DNA from: Gemmatimonadota bacterium | GTDB taxonomy: Bacteria > Gemmatimonadota > Gemmatimonadetes > Longimicrobiales > Gaopeijiaceae | NCBI GenBank assembly: GCA_022825135.1 | Contig: JAJDYN010000029.1 | Location: 186,001-250,000 of the forward strand | Length of the DNA stretch: 64,000 bases | Reading direction: 5' to 3' | Shown: piece after piece, positions 17,401-24,667 of the stretch | Position numbering within the stretch: the stretch's first letter is position 1 | Layout of the letters: each line of letters starts with the position of its first letter | The notes under the pieces: model-generated | What the model saw: only the letters and a program-made list of their open reading frames with translations | Database searches by the model: none | Told to the model about the DNA's origin: nothing | Made by a program: the position numbers and the translations under genes

Positions 17401-17619
17401 GAAATAGGCTTCCTGCGGGCGCCCCTTGACGCCGCTGACCGCGATGGAGCGGCCGCCGCGATCGGGACCGAGGTTGCGCCAGGAGTAGCCGGCCAGGAAG
17501 GCCGAGTCGAGGACGACCGGGGTCTGGGCGTGGAGGGTGGATGCGAGCGGCGTCGGGACAGGAGCGGCTGCGGAGAGCATCGCGGCGAGCAACAACGGCG
17601 TGAGTGAGAGGCGCTTCAC
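14410..17619 (-). CDS. Secreted VPS10/sortilin-like BNR-repeat protein
   Basis: A GTG at 17619, preceded by an AGGAAA-type ribosome-binding site, gives 1069 residues with a signal peptide (LLLAAMLSAAAPVPTPLAS...HAQ); the upstream ATG at 17664 would bury it. Many Asp-box/BNR repeats of the form S-x-D-G-G-x-T-W are visible, for example STDGGDNWERV, SVDGGSTWTEM, SDDAGATWELV, TTDGGTNWDVL and TRDGGESWTDV, which build one or two beta-propellers over about residues 40-750. The last 250 residues form a beta domain and a helical tail containing YQVRNQSNQDPLNFPIR. Function is unknown; it is probably surface-associated. It is a paralogue of the protein at 24668-27751, sharing GPDRGGRSIAV and YFGATGGGL. 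Confidence 0.9.
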   Translation of the reverse strand: MKRLSLTPLLLAAMLSAAAPVPTPLASTLHAQTPVVLDSAFLAGYSWRNLGPDRGGRSIAVSGVKGRPQEAYFGATGGGLWKTIDGGEEWFPVTDFKITSASVGAVAVAETDPDLVFIGTGETCIRGNILPGDGVYRSRNGGETWEHIGFHESDGISKIRIHPTDPDIVYVASFGKYGVPSEERGVFRSTDGGDNWERVLFRDERTGAIDLAIDRNNPEVLYAALWEAFRKEYTMSSGGPGSGMFKSVDGGSTWTEMTRNPGMPPEGVVGRIGVAVSSANSNRVYALFEHDDGGLFRSDDAGATWELVNDERRIRQRAFYYTHVFADHHDEDVVYVQNTSFFRSTDGGATYEVINNGTHVDFHDFWIDPDDPAHVVVANDGGGAVSFTTGSDWTDQEFSTAQFYHGVTTAHIPWHICGSQQDNSTLCLPSDWNAGRFEQALAAAADADDADSAADAIAGARAPAITEGSMGVHYVAGGGEPGYIAPDPKDLDVFFSGTNNGRYIDRFNRRLGTSREVNPYPWFYSGEPALDMVERWQSTFPIIFSPIDPDVLYASSNRLWRTTDGGTNWDVLSPDLTRADPMTLGRSGGPITGDMNGPEVYATIFAVGPGKVDIDVIWTGSDDGLVHVTRDGGESWTDVTPPDMPDFGRVSLIDASAFDARRAYVSARRALLDDFRPHIWKTDDFGATWTRIVDGIRDDAYVNSIREDPNRAGLLYAGTNHGVYISYDDGGLWQELNPDLPDIPITDVIPEHDELAMASHGRGFWVLDNIAPLRQIQPGTTERDLVLFEPAAAYRSANGVVLSWWLADEPGDGALEIMDASGDVVRTFEPAVEGEERDRWAGPALPLEAGLNRLRWDLRTDPPATFPGMILWGVRTMAPAVPPGTYTARLTVGGRSETTEVEVRPHPWITDVTDEDLVAQYEFGVEVRDRVHQANSAVIAIRDLKAQLDERLEASDDERLAGAGERLRESASAVEADIYQVRNQSNQDPLNFPIRVNNRLANLLSMSEQGDGRPGSGMYAVSEIMVERLEGHLERLQAVWDGELAEVNAELRRLGMEEIEVATAAGLVS

Positions 17620-17704
17620 GGTGGGGTTTCCTGTTCGTTGGGGAGCGGGAATCGGCCGGGTCAAGCTACCGGGGCGACGGAGGAGGCAACAAGCAAACGG
17701 CCGT

Positions 17705-18112
17705 CTAATCGATCCGGTAGTTCAAGGCCAGCGTGTGCTTGCCGTCTGGATCCACGTGGATCTCCATGGTGCCTGACAGGCCCGCCAGTTCACCCGTTCC
17801 GGATCCCGGTACCACGTGGCCATCGGTGCGCGGCGGGGCTCCGCGCTCGGCGATGCCCCAGTGATGGAGCACGAACGTGCCTTGGCGGCCCGCGAGCGTG
17901 CCCGAGACCCGTTCGGACGCGATGTACCCCGCGTTCTCCAGAGGACCTTCGGCGCTGGCTCGGCACATGAGCAGCCGCACGCGGCCCTCGCCGTCCAGAT
18001 CGCCCTGGTATCGCTTGGAGACGCGCGCTTCCGAGAGGAAGGGGCCCTCGCCTTCATCGGCGTCGGGCACGGGATCCCAACCGGTGATGTCGAAACTGGA
18101 GACGGTCTTCAT
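17705..18112 (-). CDS. DUF3224 domain protein
   Basis: The protein is 135 residues. It follows the DUF3224 pattern: a strand FDITGWDPVP, then ARVSKRYQGDLDGEGRVRLLM, an ERVSGTLAGRQGTFVLHHWG core and VVPGSGTGELAGLSGTMEI near the C-terminus. These are small cytosolic beta-barrel proteins (allene-oxide-cyclase-like fold) of unknown function. No signal peptide is present. It sits alone, on the same strand as the upstream-transcribed region and 85 bp before the BNR gene start, so it could be the first gene of that unit. Confidence 0.85.
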   Translation of the reverse strand: MKTVSSFDITGWDPVPDADEGEGPFLSEARVSKRYQGDLDGEGRVRLLMCRASAEGPLENAGYIASERVSGTLAGRQGTFVLHHWGIAERGAPPRTDGHVVPGSGTGELAGLSGTMEIHVDPDGKHTLALNYRID

Positions 18113-18217
18113 GTTTAGGAGTCCTCGCGAAGGGGATGTTGAGTTCTCGCCATGGCCTGCTCCGGCCGCCAGACCAGAAGCCGACCTCGTTTGCTCACCT
18201 CAAGATTGCGTAGCGCA

Positions 18218-18991
18218 ATGATCACTTGGCCAGCGGATGTTGGAAAGCTCAACGGGCGAGGCTTCGTACCGTACCCAGTCGTCATGCTGTTCGTTGGCGT
18301 GGCGACCGTTGCGCTCTCCGGCGGTTGCAGGAGCCTTCCGAGCGACACTGGCGAGGCCATGACCTTCCACTTCGATTTCGATGAGGGCCCCCTGGAATTC
18401 GTCGCGGGCTTCGCCGACTATCCTCCCGCCCACGAGGAGATCTACGAATTGACATCCGGGCACCGTGCCCTCCCGCCACCTCTGGAGTCGCAGTCCGGGC
18501 TGTTCATCTCTGGTGTCAACCGGAGCGACGATCTGTTCATGTTCTTCAAGGGGGCCATCGTCGGCCTGACGCCTGGAGCAAGCTACGCCGTCGAGGTCAG
18601 CGTGGAGATCGCGACCAGCACGCCGTCCGGTTGCGTCGGCGTCGGGGGTGCGCCGGGCGAGAGCGTCTGGATCAAGGCCGGCGTGACCGCCGAAGAACCA
18701 CTCGCCGTCATGGATGACTCCTACCTGCGCATGAACATCGACATCGGAAGTCAGTCCAACAGCGGCACGCAGGCGGTGGTGCTCGGTAACGTGGCCAACT
18801 CGCGATCGTGCGAGCAGTCCCCCGCATGGGAACTAAAGGCCTTGGGGAGGCAATCGATACCGGCGGGCATCTCCGTTCCTGCCGATGGCCACGCCTGGCT
18901 CCTGATCGGTGCCGATTCGGGATTCGAGAGCCGGACGGAGGTGTACTTCACGCGTGCGTCGGTCACCCTGACGCCGAGTCCGGGGGCGTGA
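18218..18991 (+). CDS. Lipoprotein of unknown function
   Basis: From the ATG at 18218 the product is 257 residues. The N-terminus has a hydrophobic stretch YPVVMLFVGVATVALSGGC with a lipobox-like SGGC, so it is probably lipid-anchored; an ATG at 18284 would leave too short a signal. The mature part is rich in beta-strand patterns (FHFDFDEGPLEFVAGFADYP; SYAVEVSVEIAT; AWLLIGADSGFE), like a jelly-roll or carbohydrate-binding-like fold, but I recognise no family. The macrodomain gene follows directly on the same strand. Confidence 0.72.
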   Translation: MITWPADVGKLNGRGFVPYPVVMLFVGVATVALSGGCRSLPSDTGEAMTFHFDFDEGPLEFVAGFADYPPAHEEIYELTSGHRALPPPLESQSGLFISGVNRSDDLFMFFKGAIVGLTPGASYAVEVSVEIATSTPSGCVGVGGAPGESVWIKAGVTAEEPLAVMDDSYLRMNIDIGSQSNSGTQAVVLGNVANSRSCEQSPAWELKALGRQSIPAGISVPADGHAWLLIGADSGFESRTEVYFTRASVTLTPSPGA

Positions 18992-19021
18992 CCGGAAGTG
19001 GCTGCTGGCTGGGAGGAGGGA

Positions 19022-19546
19022 GTGGCGGGGGGATCTTCGGAGAAGATGGTCGTGGTCGTCGGCGACATCACGAGGCTCGCGGTTGATGCCATCGTGAACG
19101 CGGCGAACCGGTCGTTGCTGGGTGGTGGCGGGGTGGACGGCGCTATCCACCGAGCTGCCGGGCCGGGCCTGCTTGGGGAATGCCGTACACTCGGAGGATG
19201 CGATACGGGCGACGCGAAGATCACGGGTGGGTACGGCTTGCCGGCGGCTCACGTGATCCACACGGTCGGCCCGATCTGGTCGGGCGGTGACGCGGACGAG
19301 GATCGTCTACTCGCAAGCTGCTATCGGCGGTCCCTGGAAGTCGCGGCAGAGAACGACCTCCGGACGATCGCGTTTCCGGCGATCTCGACGGGAGTATACG
19401 GCTTCCCGGTGGAGCGAGCAGCGCAGATTGCCGTCCGCACCGTTGCGAGCTTCCTGAGCGCCTCACCCAGCATCGCTGAGGTCACCTTCTGTTGCTTCAC
19501 GGAGGAATCAGCTGAGGCGCACCGGTCGGCAATGGAAGGAGTATGA
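19022..19546 (+). CDS. Macrodomain protein (ADP-ribose / O-acetyl-ADP-ribose hydrolase type)
   Basis: The start is uncertain: GTG at 19022 has a GGAGG five bases upstream, ATG at 19046 lies closer to the fold, and a longer GTG at 18998 is in frame. The macrodomain of about 165 residues is clear: [19 protein letters not shown], the ligand loop [35 protein letters not shown] and the second ligand loop [11 protein letters not shown]. These proteins bind or hydrolyse ADP-ribose derivatives, for example deacetylating O-acetyl-ADP-ribose or reversing ADP-ribosylation. It stands next to a toxin-antitoxin-like pair, but no ADP-ribosyltransferase was found nearby. Confidence 0.9.
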   Translation: MAGGSSEKMVVVVGDITRLAVDAIVNAANRSLLGGGGVDGAIHRAAGPGLLGECRTLGGCDTGDAKITGGYGLPAAHVIHTVGPIWSGGDADEDRLLASCYRRSLEVAAENDLRTIAFPAISTGVYGFPVERAAQIAVRTVASFLSASPSIAEVTFCCFTEESAEAHRSAMEGV

Positions 19547-19579
19547 AGTCACGTCGTCTCATTCACCCTGGCATTCGGG

Positions 19580-19724
19580 GGTAAGGAATTGGCGACCTCA
19601 AGCTGTCGACCGCCGGAAGAGCGCGACAAGCCGGACGGGCAATGAGAGCGATGCCCACGATTCCGCCCGTCGCGCCCGTTGCTCAAGAGAGATCAGCCGC
19701 GTTAGCGTACAACGATTCCTTACC
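19580..19724. repeat. 145-bp interval bounded by a perfect 10-bp inverted repeat
   Basis: GGTAAGGAAT at 19580-19589 is the exact reverse complement of ATTCCTTACC at 19715-19724. The enclosed 125 bp contain no gene. The interval fills most of the gap between the macrodomain gene and the DUF433 gene. It could be a small mobile-element remnant (MITE-like) or a long-range regulatory pair; no flanking target-site duplication is obvious. Confidence 0.4.
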
Positions 19725-19768
19725 GACGGAGGACGATCCTCAAGACGCGTGAACGACCGAGAGTGGCG

Positions 19769-20449
19769 ATGACTTCCGGCGACATCCGTAACGCGCCGGC
19801 CTACAGTTTCCCGACGGCGGCCCGACATCTCGGGATGCCACCGGCTACCCTCCGCTCCTGGGTGCTGGGTCGCACTTACCGGCGGGAGAGCGATTTGGTT
19901 GTGACCGAACCTCTGATTCGAGCCCCTGCGGGAACCAGCAGCCTCATCTCCTTCAACAACCTCGTCGAAGCTCATGTCCTTCGGGCGATCCGGACCAAGG
20001 ATGGTGTGGGGATGGCGGCGGTTCGGGACGCGATCAGGTATGCGGAGGAGTCCCTCGGCATAGAACGGCTCCTCCTGAGTGGCGAGCTTCGGACGTCGGG
20101 TCAGGACATCTTCCTGGACCGGCTTCGTGAGTTGATCACACTCTCAAGGTCCGGGCAGTTGGCGATGAAGCAGATGCTCTCAGCCTACCTGAAGCGCGTC
20201 GACCGGGATGATGACGCGCTCCCATTCAGACTCTATCCGCTTCGCCCGGCATGGTCGGGAGACAGAAAGCCCATTGTGATCGATCCCCGGGTTTCATTCG
20301 GTCGTCCAACGATAGCTGGATCCGGCATTTCCACTGCCGCTCTGGTCAACCGTGTGGACGCCGGTGAAGACCTGCAGATGCTCGCCGACGATTATCGCCT
20401 GCGCATCGATCAGGTCGAAGACGCCGTGTTCTACGAACGGGCCGCTTGA
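19769..20449 (+). CDS. HTH plus DUF433 protein (putative antitoxin/regulator)
   Basis: The product is 226 residues from the ATG at 19769 (a GTG two codons earlier is possible). The N-terminal 40 residues, YSFPTAARHLGMPPATLRSW, form a MerR/phage-type helix-turn-helix. A middle helical region follows (LVEAHVLRAIRTKDGVGM onward). The C-terminal 60 residues are DUF433: IVIDPRVSFGRPTIAGSGIS and LADDYRLRIDQVEDAV. This is the long architecture of DUF433 antitoxins, unlike the short one at 13776-14003. Its stop overlaps a TTG start of the DUF5615-type gene (TTGA). It likely represses its own promoter. Confidence 0.85.
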   Translation: MTSGDIRNAPAYSFPTAARHLGMPPATLRSWVLGRTYRRESDLVVTEPLIRAPAGTSSLISFNNLVEAHVLRAIRTKDGVGMAAVRDAIRYAEESLGIERLLLSGELRTSGQDIFLDRLRELITLSRSGQLAMKQMLSAYLKRVDRDDDALPFRLYPLRPAWSGDRKPIVIDPRVSFGRPTIAGSGISTAALVNRVDAGEDLQMLADDYRLRIDQVEDAVFYERAA

Positions 20450-20886
20450 GCAGGGTCTACTTCACCGACCGGGACCTGGACTACCGGATTTTTCCCGACG
20501 CGTTGGAAGAGGCGGGCCTGACGGTCATACGACACGACGACGTCTTTCGGGATCCGACCACGCCTGATACGGAGTGGCTCCGGCGAGTCGCAAACAAGGG
20601 CTGGATCGCCGTCTCCGGAAACCAGGACATTCTGCGCCAACCGTTGGAGGTGGCCGCCCTTCGGGAGTCTGGCGCCGTGATGCTGGGGGTGGTAGGCACG
20701 CATGTCCCTGCCCATGAGCGAGCGCGCAACTTCATCAACACATTGCCCAAGATCGACCGCTTGTTGGAGATCATGGAACCGCCCGCGGTCGCCAAGATCT
20801 ATCGGCCCACGCCTAAGGAACTGGTTTTCAAAGGGAAGCCGGGGTCGGTGAAGCGGATTCCCCTGCCATCCCCGCCCCACCCCTGA
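20446..20886 (+). CDS. DUF5615/PIN-like protein (putative toxin)
   Basis: The 146-residue product starts at a TTG that overlaps the upstream stop, so coupling decides the start. It begins SRVYFTDRDLDYRIFPDAL and has the middle NKGWIAVSGNQDIL, matching the two acidic-strand positions of PIN-like DUF5615 proteins, although the second site carries Gly-Asn-Gln-Asp in place of T-x-D-x-D. The tail is basic and proline-rich (SVKRIPLPSPPHP). It is the expected partner of the HTH-DUF433 gene; an RNase role is inferred from the family. Confidence 0.78.
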   Translation: MSRVYFTDRDLDYRIFPDALEEAGLTVIRHDDVFRDPTTPDTEWLRRVANKGWIAVSGNQDILRQPLEVAALRESGAVMLGVVGTHVPAHERARNFINTLPKIDRLLEIMEPPAVAKIYRPTPKELVFKGKPGSVKRIPLPSPPHP

Positions 20887-20947
20887 CGTTACGTCAGGGT
20901 TGTGCTCCATCATGGGAGTCGGGATCGCAGGGCGCGTGCGGTCCGGT

Positions 20948-23344
20948 TTACCCCAACTCCCCCAACACCCTTTCCGGCCTTAACGGCAACCTCCGCATCC
21001 GCACCCCCGTCGCATCGAAAATCGCGTTCGCAATCGCCGCCGGCACCGGCCGATGCGACGGCTCTCCCGCCCCATAAGGCCGCAGGTCGGGCCGCTCAGG
21101 GTTGGGATCGCCGTTCACCATCACGACGTCGATGCGTTCGGGCGTGTCCATGTGCGTGAGGGTCGGGTGGGTGCGCCAGTCCACGCTGGTGACCTTCTCG
21201 CCATCGAAGCGGACCTCCTCGTAGAGCGTCCGGCTGATCCCGTGCAGGAGGTTGCCCTGGATGGTGCTCTCGAGGCCGTTCGGATTGATCACGAGGCCGC
21301 AGTCGTGGGCGCACACCATGCGCCGGACCCACACCCGGCCGGTCTCGCGGTCGACCTCGACCTCGGCGATCACGGCGATCGTCGTGCGGGCGCGATACGC
21401 GTATGCGATGCCCCGCCCTGCCAGCACGCGCCCGCTGCCCACCGTTCCGGGTGACGGGCGCGCGTCCCACCCGTACGCCTCCGCCGCGGCCTCGACCACC
21501 GCGATCGAGCGAGCGCGGCGGAAAGCCTCGTCGTCGTCGCTCGTCCCGTGCAGGAGGCGCAACCGGAACTCCACCGGATCGGCACCCGCGGCCCCGGCCA
21601 GCTCGTCGATGAACGACTCCCCGGCGAAGGTGGTCTGCGGGCCGTTGGGGTCGCGCAGGTTGCCGGTGCGGAGCGGCGTCTCGAAGGCCAGCGGGAAGCG
21701 GACCGCCCGCGTCTCCTGGCGACGGTTCGGGATGTGGTACATCTCGTCCGGGCCGCGCGCGCCGCCCGGAGGAGGCCGCTCGGGCCGGAACCCCATCAAC
21801 TGCGCGATGAGCACGGTGCGGGCCTGATTGTACCCGACGTGCGCGTAGTTGGCGATTCGGCCACGGTAGTCCAGCGCGACCAAGTTGCCGTCCGCGTCCA
21901 GCCCTCCCCGCAGGTCGATCGCGAACGCCGGCCCCTTCGTGTCCCACGCCGTTTCCTCGTGCCGCATCCACTGCACCCGCACCGGGCGGCCCAGCTCCCT
22001 GGCCAGGTACGCGGCCTCGAAGCCCGCGTCGTCCGCCGCCGTGCGCCCGTAGAGCTGCGGCCCCTCCATCCAGATCACCCGCACCTGCTCCGGATCCATC
22101 CCCAGGAACTCGGCGATCCCGGTCCGGTGGCTGTAAGGCTTCATGTCGTTGGTGTAGATGGTCATCTGGCCGTCCGAGGGGTCGGCCAGGGCGTGGGCGG
22201 GACCGATGGCGGTGTGTCCGTGGAAGGGGATGTCGTACGCCGCTTCGACAACGGTCGCGGCGCTCGCCAGCGCTCCGTCGGGATCCCCTTGCGTCTGCGC
22301 CGCTCCGCGTCCCCCCGACCCCGGCACTCGCTCCGCGCCCCGCATGTAGTCGAACAGGTGGTCGGATGCCGGGAAGGGCGCTGTGGCGGGCTTCTCCCAC
22401 TCGACCACGAGGCGTTCCGCGGCCTCGATCGCCTGCTCCTCGCGCTCGCACACCACGGCGACGTAGTTGCCCTCGCTCACCACACGGATGAAGCCGGGCA
22501 GGTCGCGCACGGACGACTCGTCGATGGCCGCGAGCGTCGCCCCCGCGAAGGGCGGGCGCACATTCCGCGCGTGCACCATGCCCGGAAGCCTCACGTCCAC
22601 AGCCCACTCGAGCGACGCATCGACCTTCCCCGGGATGTCGTAGCGCGGGATCGACCGCCCAACCAGCTTCAGATCCTGCACCGGCTTGATGCTCGCGACA
22701 CCGGTGGTCGCGTTGATGTTGCCCCCGGTCAGCGCGACATCGAAGCGCCGTCCGCCGATCAGCTCGCCGTAGCTGACGGTGCGCGCCGGATCGTCGCGCA
22801 GAGAGATCACTCCTTCGTTCACGCCGAGCGCCTCCACCGGGACGCCGAAGCGCTCCGACGCCATCTCCAGCAGCACGCGCCTGGCCTCCGCCGCGATCCG
22901 GCGCCCGACCATGGCGTCGCGCTCGATCGCATCCGAACCCCCCGAACCGCCCTGGTCCACGGTCATGTCGGTCCGGCCCATGACCACCGTCGCCTGATCG
23001 AAGGCGAGGTCGAGTTCGTCGCACATCATCTGCTGCGTGGCGGTCCCGGTCCCCTGCCCGCCATCGGTCTTGCCGACGTAGAAGGTCGCGCTGCCGTCCT
23101 CGTGCACGACCAGCCACGAGTCGAGCTGGAGGAAGTCGGGATCGGGATAGGAAGCGGGCTCGGAGGACTCGTCCCCGGATGGTTCCGTCCCATATCCCCA
23201 TCGACCCGCCCCGACCGCCCCCGCGCCGCTAAGCCCGAAGACGAACAGCCCCGAAGTCTTGAGGAAGTCGCGCCGGGAGGTGGTTCCGCCCCAGCGCGCG
23301 AGCGCGTCGTTGACCGCCTTGGGCACGCTCCGCCCGCCGCTCAT
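20948..23344 (-). CDS. Tat-exported molybdopterin-binding subunit of a xanthine-dehydrogenase-family hydroxylase
   Basis: The start at 23344 overlaps the stop of the iron-sulfur subunit gene (ATGA); longer frames upstream are antisense shadow. The protein has 798 residues. A twin-arginine signal TSRRDFLKTSGLFVFGL lies at about 22-38, so the folded, cofactor-loaded enzyme is probably exported. It has the cofactor-binding segments of the family (GKTDGGQGTGTATQQ; RGRIANYAHVG) and the catalytic Glu in RPYGAGEPSHRPVPAAIANAI, here split as YGAGEP. The layout (no separate FAD gene, Tat signal, two subunits) matches IorAB or membrane aldehyde-dehydrogenase types that pass electrons to a cytochrome. 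The substrate is unknown. Confidence 0.93.
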   Translation of the reverse strand: MSGGRSVPKAVNDALARWGGTTSRRDFLKTSGLFVFGLSGAGAVGAGRWGYGTEPSGDESSEPASYPDPDFLQLDSWLVVHEDGSATFYVGKTDGGQGTGTATQQMMCDELDLAFDQATVVMGRTDMTVDQGGSGGSDAIERDAMVGRRIAAEARRVLLEMASERFGVPVEALGVNEGVISLRDDPARTVSYGELIGGRRFDVALTGGNINATTGVASIKPVQDLKLVGRSIPRYDIPGKVDASLEWAVDVRLPGMVHARNVRPPFAGATLAAIDESSVRDLPGFIRVVSEGNYVAVVCEREEQAIEAAERLVVEWEKPATAPFPASDHLFDYMRGAERVPGSGGRGAAQTQGDPDGALASAATVVEAAYDIPFHGHTAIGPAHALADPSDGQMTIYTNDMKPYSHRTGIAEFLGMDPEQVRVIWMEGPQLYGRTAADDAGFEAAYLARELGRPVRVQWMRHEETAWDTKGPAFAIDLRGGLDADGNLVALDYRGRIANYAHVGYNQARTVLIAQLMGFRPERPPPGGARGPDEMYHIPNRRQETRAVRFPLAFETPLRTGNLRDPNGPQTTFAGESFIDELAGAAGADPVEFRLRLLHGTSDDDEAFRRARSIAVVEAAAEAYGWDARPSPGTVGSGRVLAGRGIAYAYRARTTIAVIAEVEVDRETGRVWVRRMVCAHDCGLVINPNGLESTIQGNLLHGISRTLYEEVRFDGEKVTSVDWRTHPTLTHMDTPERIDVVMVNGDPNPERPDLRPYGAGEPSHRPVPAAIANAIFDATGVRMRRLPLRPERVLGELG

Positions 23345-23817
23345 CGGTCCTCCCCTTCGGCCATCGCCTCGGCCGCGCGCTTCACCGCCGACTGGATCCG
23401 GTAGTAGGTCATGCAGCGGCAGAGCACGCGGTTCATGCCTTCGCGGATCTCGTCGTCGCTCGGGCTGGGACTGTAGCTCAGCAGCGCCGCCGCGGTGAGG
23501 ATCTGCCCGTTCTGGCAGTACCCGCACTGCGGCACCTGCTCGTCGATCCACGCCTGCTGCACCGGATGGAGTTCGCCGTCCTCGGGCAGCCCTTCCAGCG
23601 TCGTGATCTCTCCCGTCGAACGCGACACCGGCCGGTTGCACGAGCGAATCGCGCGCCCGTCCATGAGCACCGTGCACGTCCCGCACTGGGCCAATCCGCA
23701 GCCGAAGCGCGGCCCCCGCAGCCCGAGATCGTTGCGGAGCACATACAACAGCGGCGTCGACGGATCGACATCGAGCGTATGCGTCTCCCCGTTTACCCTG
23801 AGCGTGATCTCGCTCAT
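23341..23817 (-). CDS. [2Fe-2S] subunit of the molybdenum hydroxylase
   Basis: The ATG at 23817 follows an AAAGGGGG-type ribosome-binding site and gives 158 residues. Cysteines fall in the two expected clusters: plant-type CGLAQCGTC with Cys40, 45, 48 and 60, and the helical-domain cluster Cys98, 101, 133 and 135 (QCGYCQNGQ; VLCRCMTYYR). The family normally has CRC-T-G-Y; here it is CRC-M-T-Y-Y, a small variation. It transfers electrons from the molybdenum centre. The stop overlaps the start of the large subunit. Confidence 0.94.
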   Translation of the reverse strand: MSEITLRVNGETHTLDVDPSTPLLYVLRNDLGLRGPRFGCGLAQCGTCTVLMDGRAIRSCNRPVSRSTGEITTLEGLPEDGELHPVQQAWIDEQVPQCGYCQNGQILTAAALLSYSPSPSDDEIREGMNRVLCRCMTYYRIQSAVKRAAEAMAEGEDR

Positions 23818-23935
23818 CAATGCATCCCCCTTTGAACGGAACGCCTCATTGCAGCCGCGCAGCGCGCACACAAGGTGGAAACTGCCGTGCCGGCTCGATC
23901 ACCGCCACCTGCGAAGCCGCGATGCGCCGACTCAT

Positions 23936-23950
23936 CCCATTCCGCCATTC
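23936..23950. promoter_or_regulatory. Upstream element shared by the two DUF1640-like genes (copy 1)
   Basis: CCCATTCCGCCATTC occurs here and, identically, at 29461-29475, in each case 150-175 bp upstream of a DUF1640-like start. The similarity fades after about 23 bases. The rest of this 271-bp gap shows nothing else I can name. Confidence 0.4.
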
Positions 23951-24088
23951 TTTCGCCCGTGAGAATCCAGAGATTTGAGATGGCGCAGGGCGCCAATCGG
24001 ACTCGGCACTCGACTATCCATCTCCGAGACCGAGAGGAGGCTGGCGCCGAGAGGCTCACGAAGTTGCTGTGGAGGATGGTGGCGATAC

Positions 24089-24622
24089 ATGTTTGATGCC
24101 ATGGATACCACCGGACTGGATACGCTCAAGGCGACGAGAACGCTCGAGGCGGCAGGCTTCGAGACGTCCCAAGCCGAGGCCCTTGTGTCCGTGTTTGGCG
24201 GACCGGTCGCAGGCAATGCCGCAACGAAAGGCGATGTGCGGGAACTCCGGACTGAACTGAAGACGGAGATGAGGGATCTCCGAACGGAACTGAAGACGGA
24301 GATCTCCCAACTGCGCGATGAGACGAAGGCCGAGATCGCTGACTGCCGAACGGAGTTGAAGGCGGAAATCGCCGACGTCCGGGCAGAGTTGAGAGGGGAG
24401 ATCGCTGAACTGCGCGATCAGACCATGGCGGGGTTCGCTCAGTTGCGTGACGAACTGAGAGTGGAGTCGCCCGAGCGAAGGGCGGACGTAGCGACCCTCA
24501 ATCATGAAATCGCCGAGGTGCGCGGCGACATAAAGAACCTGAAAGCGCAGATGTACCGCATGCTGCTGGTGCAGGCGACCGTGATCGTAGGGCTCATCGT
24601 GGGTTTGCAGCGGCTGCTCTGA
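24089..24622 (+). CDS. DUF1640-like coiled-coil membrane protein (copy 1)
   Basis: The 177-residue product starts at the ATG at 24089. An N-terminal module (GLDTLKATRTLEAAGFETSQ then AEALVSVFGGPV) matches DUF1640/CCDC90-type proteins. Residues 48-135 are a coiled coil with an 11-residue rhythm (LRTELKTEM, LRTELKTEI, CRTELKAEI). A C-terminal hydrophobic segment LLVQATVIVGLIVGL anchors it in the membrane. The family is widespread and functionally undefined in bacteria; some mitochondrial relatives regulate a calcium uniporter. A near paralogue lies at 29634-30278 with the same start context, ACATGTTTGATGCCATGGA. Confidence 0.85.
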   Translation: MFDAMDTTGLDTLKATRTLEAAGFETSQAEALVSVFGGPVAGNAATKGDVRELRTELKTEMRDLRTELKTEISQLRDETKAEIADCRTELKAEIADVRAELRGEIAELRDQTMAGFAQLRDELRVESPERRADVATLNHEIAEVRGDIKNLKAQMYRMLLVQATVIVGLIVGLQRLL

Positions 24623-24667
24623 CGGCACACTTCCGCGAGTCGGCTCGCGACCCGATCTGGAGGCAGC

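Noticed and set aside
21548-23404. 618-residue plus-strand frame over the Mo hydroxylase
   Set aside because: Antisense shadow of a gene with clear cofactor and Tat motifs; no domain recognisable.
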